The notes beneath the pieces were generated by a model. That model did no database searches and was not told the DNA's origin. It saw nothing but the letters and a program-made list of their open reading frames with translations. The translations under genes were made by a program, and so were the position numbers. Of a DNA stretch of 5,413 bases, positions 5,217 through 5,413 are shown piece by piece. The DNA is taken from contig NZ_CAJZFJ010000098.1 of NCBI RefSeq assembly GCF_915070105.1, forward strand, positions 1 to 5,413. Reading direction: 5' to 3'. The stretch's first letter is position 1. Every line of letters begins with the position of its first letter. Source of the stretch: an uncultured Porphyromonas sp. (lineage in GTDB: Bacteria > Bacteroidota > Bacteroidia > Bacteroidales > Porphyromonadaceae).

Positions 5217-5271
5217 TAGGGCTGACGCATGATCTCGCTTGCACACTCCAGCCTTTGGATCTTCGGGGATA
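5211..5271. repeat. Right arm of the long imperfect inverted repeat
   Basis: The reverse complement of this segment matches positions 1-61 at 55 of 61 bases, and the 51 bases nearest the outer end at 48 of 51. It ends at the expected start of the PKD lipoprotein remnant. Just before it on the minus strand there is an in-frame TGA, so neither arm carries a full gene. No target-site duplication can be tested because the left arm is at the window edge. Confidence 0.85.
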
Positions 5272-5285
5272 TCATTTCATATCCC
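5266..5285. repeat. Small inverted repeat at the outer edge of the right arm
   Basis: GGGATAT at 5266-5272 pairs with ATATCCC at 5279-5285 around a 6-nt loop. It overlaps the outer end of the long repeat. The left arm cannot be checked for the same structure because it is cut by the window edge. It could be a binding site or chance. Confidence 0.4.
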
Positions 5286-5413
5286 AGGGAGCCTTAGTCC
5301 ATCCCTAGAGATCCTACGTATTATCCCCAAGAAACAGACATACAAGTGAGCCCTACAGAGGATATACTTAGAGCGAGGTAGTGTACACGCGTGTATACTG
5401 TTGTGTACACGTG
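5286..5413. other. No gene seen; palindromic 22-bp-spaced repeat at 5381-5413
   Basis: No reading frame here can be supported. The last 33 bases carry GTGTACACG twice, at 5381-5389 and 5403-5411, 22 bp apart. GTGTACAC is itself a palindrome, and ACACGCGTGT at 5385-5394 is another. The second copy runs into the window edge, so it may be the start of a longer tandem array or a cluster of binding sites. Confidence 0.45.

Noticed and set aside
5064..5246. 60-aa minus-strand frame as a gene
   Set aside because: It joins part of the inverted repeat to one frame of the PKD lipoprotein signal peptide, then runs into a low-complexity out-of-frame stretch.
1..5271. Insertion sequence or transposon bounded by the inverted repeats
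   Set aside because: No transposase or recombinase frame or remnant was recognised between the arms, and target-site duplication cannot be tested at the left edge.
1..5413. Frameshifts and stops as sequencing errors
   Set aside because: An 824-codon frame and a 49-codon frame in the same window carry no lesion, and truncations of ferritin, the glutaredoxin-like gene, ung and trxB cannot come from base errors. Single homopolymer indels still deserve read-level checking.

Overview
The window looks like a stretch of a Bacteroidales chromosome, most probably Porphyromonas or a close relative. The reasons are the moderate G+C with frequent CTA/TAG triplets, a Bacteroidetes-type surface lipoprotein (lipobox Cys followed by Lys-Glu-Asp), a 49-residue acidic-tailed small protein of a kind common in this phylum, a TAnnTTTG-type -7 box upstream of the tRNA, and remnants that read like Bacteroidetes ferritin, PKD-domain and glutaredoxin-like proteins. 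The genus assignment is inference from these patterns, not from a database search.

Layout. Positions 1-61 are one arm of a long imperfect inverted repeat whose partner lies at 5211-5271. Positions 62-1520 contain no intact gene, only decayed or truncated ones: an unrecognised frameshifted frame (276-708, +), an unrecognised C-terminal fragment (742-888, -), the C-terminal half of a ferritin with a frameshift and a TAG (886-1117, +) followed by its probable terminator (1149-1193), and the C-terminal part of a glutaredoxin-related protein with a frameshift in a C5 run (1291-1492, +). A strong terminator hairpin (1521-1572) separates this block from the only large intact gene.

The intact core is a minus-strand unit: a 49-aa small protein (4117-4266) followed 54 bp downstream by an 823-aa lipoprotein (1591-4062) with a lamin-tail-like / DUF4876-like pattern in its second half. 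Both reading frames are clean, and the unit has an A/T-rich leader and a terminator. The 49-aa gene is easily missed because of its size.

Upstream of that unit the minus strand is again a gene graveyard: the last ~20 codons of a thioredoxin reductase (4388-4450) joined out of frame to the first ~33 codons of a uracil-DNA glycosylase (4450-4548), as if one deletion had fused two co-directional genes; a tRNA-His(GTG) with several broken base pairs (4668-4742) behind a recognisable -7 box; and a small PKD-domain lipoprotein (4794-5216) that can be read through two homopolymer frameshifts and three in-frame stops. The right arm of the inverted repeat abuts the expected start of this last pseudogene.

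Overall, a lipoprotein/small-protein pair has been kept intact while nearly everything around it has decayed. Several lost genes (ferritin, glutaredoxin-like, thioredoxin reductase, uracil-DNA glycosylase) relate to iron, redox or oxidative-damage repair. An error-free 824-codon frame in the same window argues that the lesions are real rather than sequencing noise. No recombinase, transposase or CRISPR array was found.
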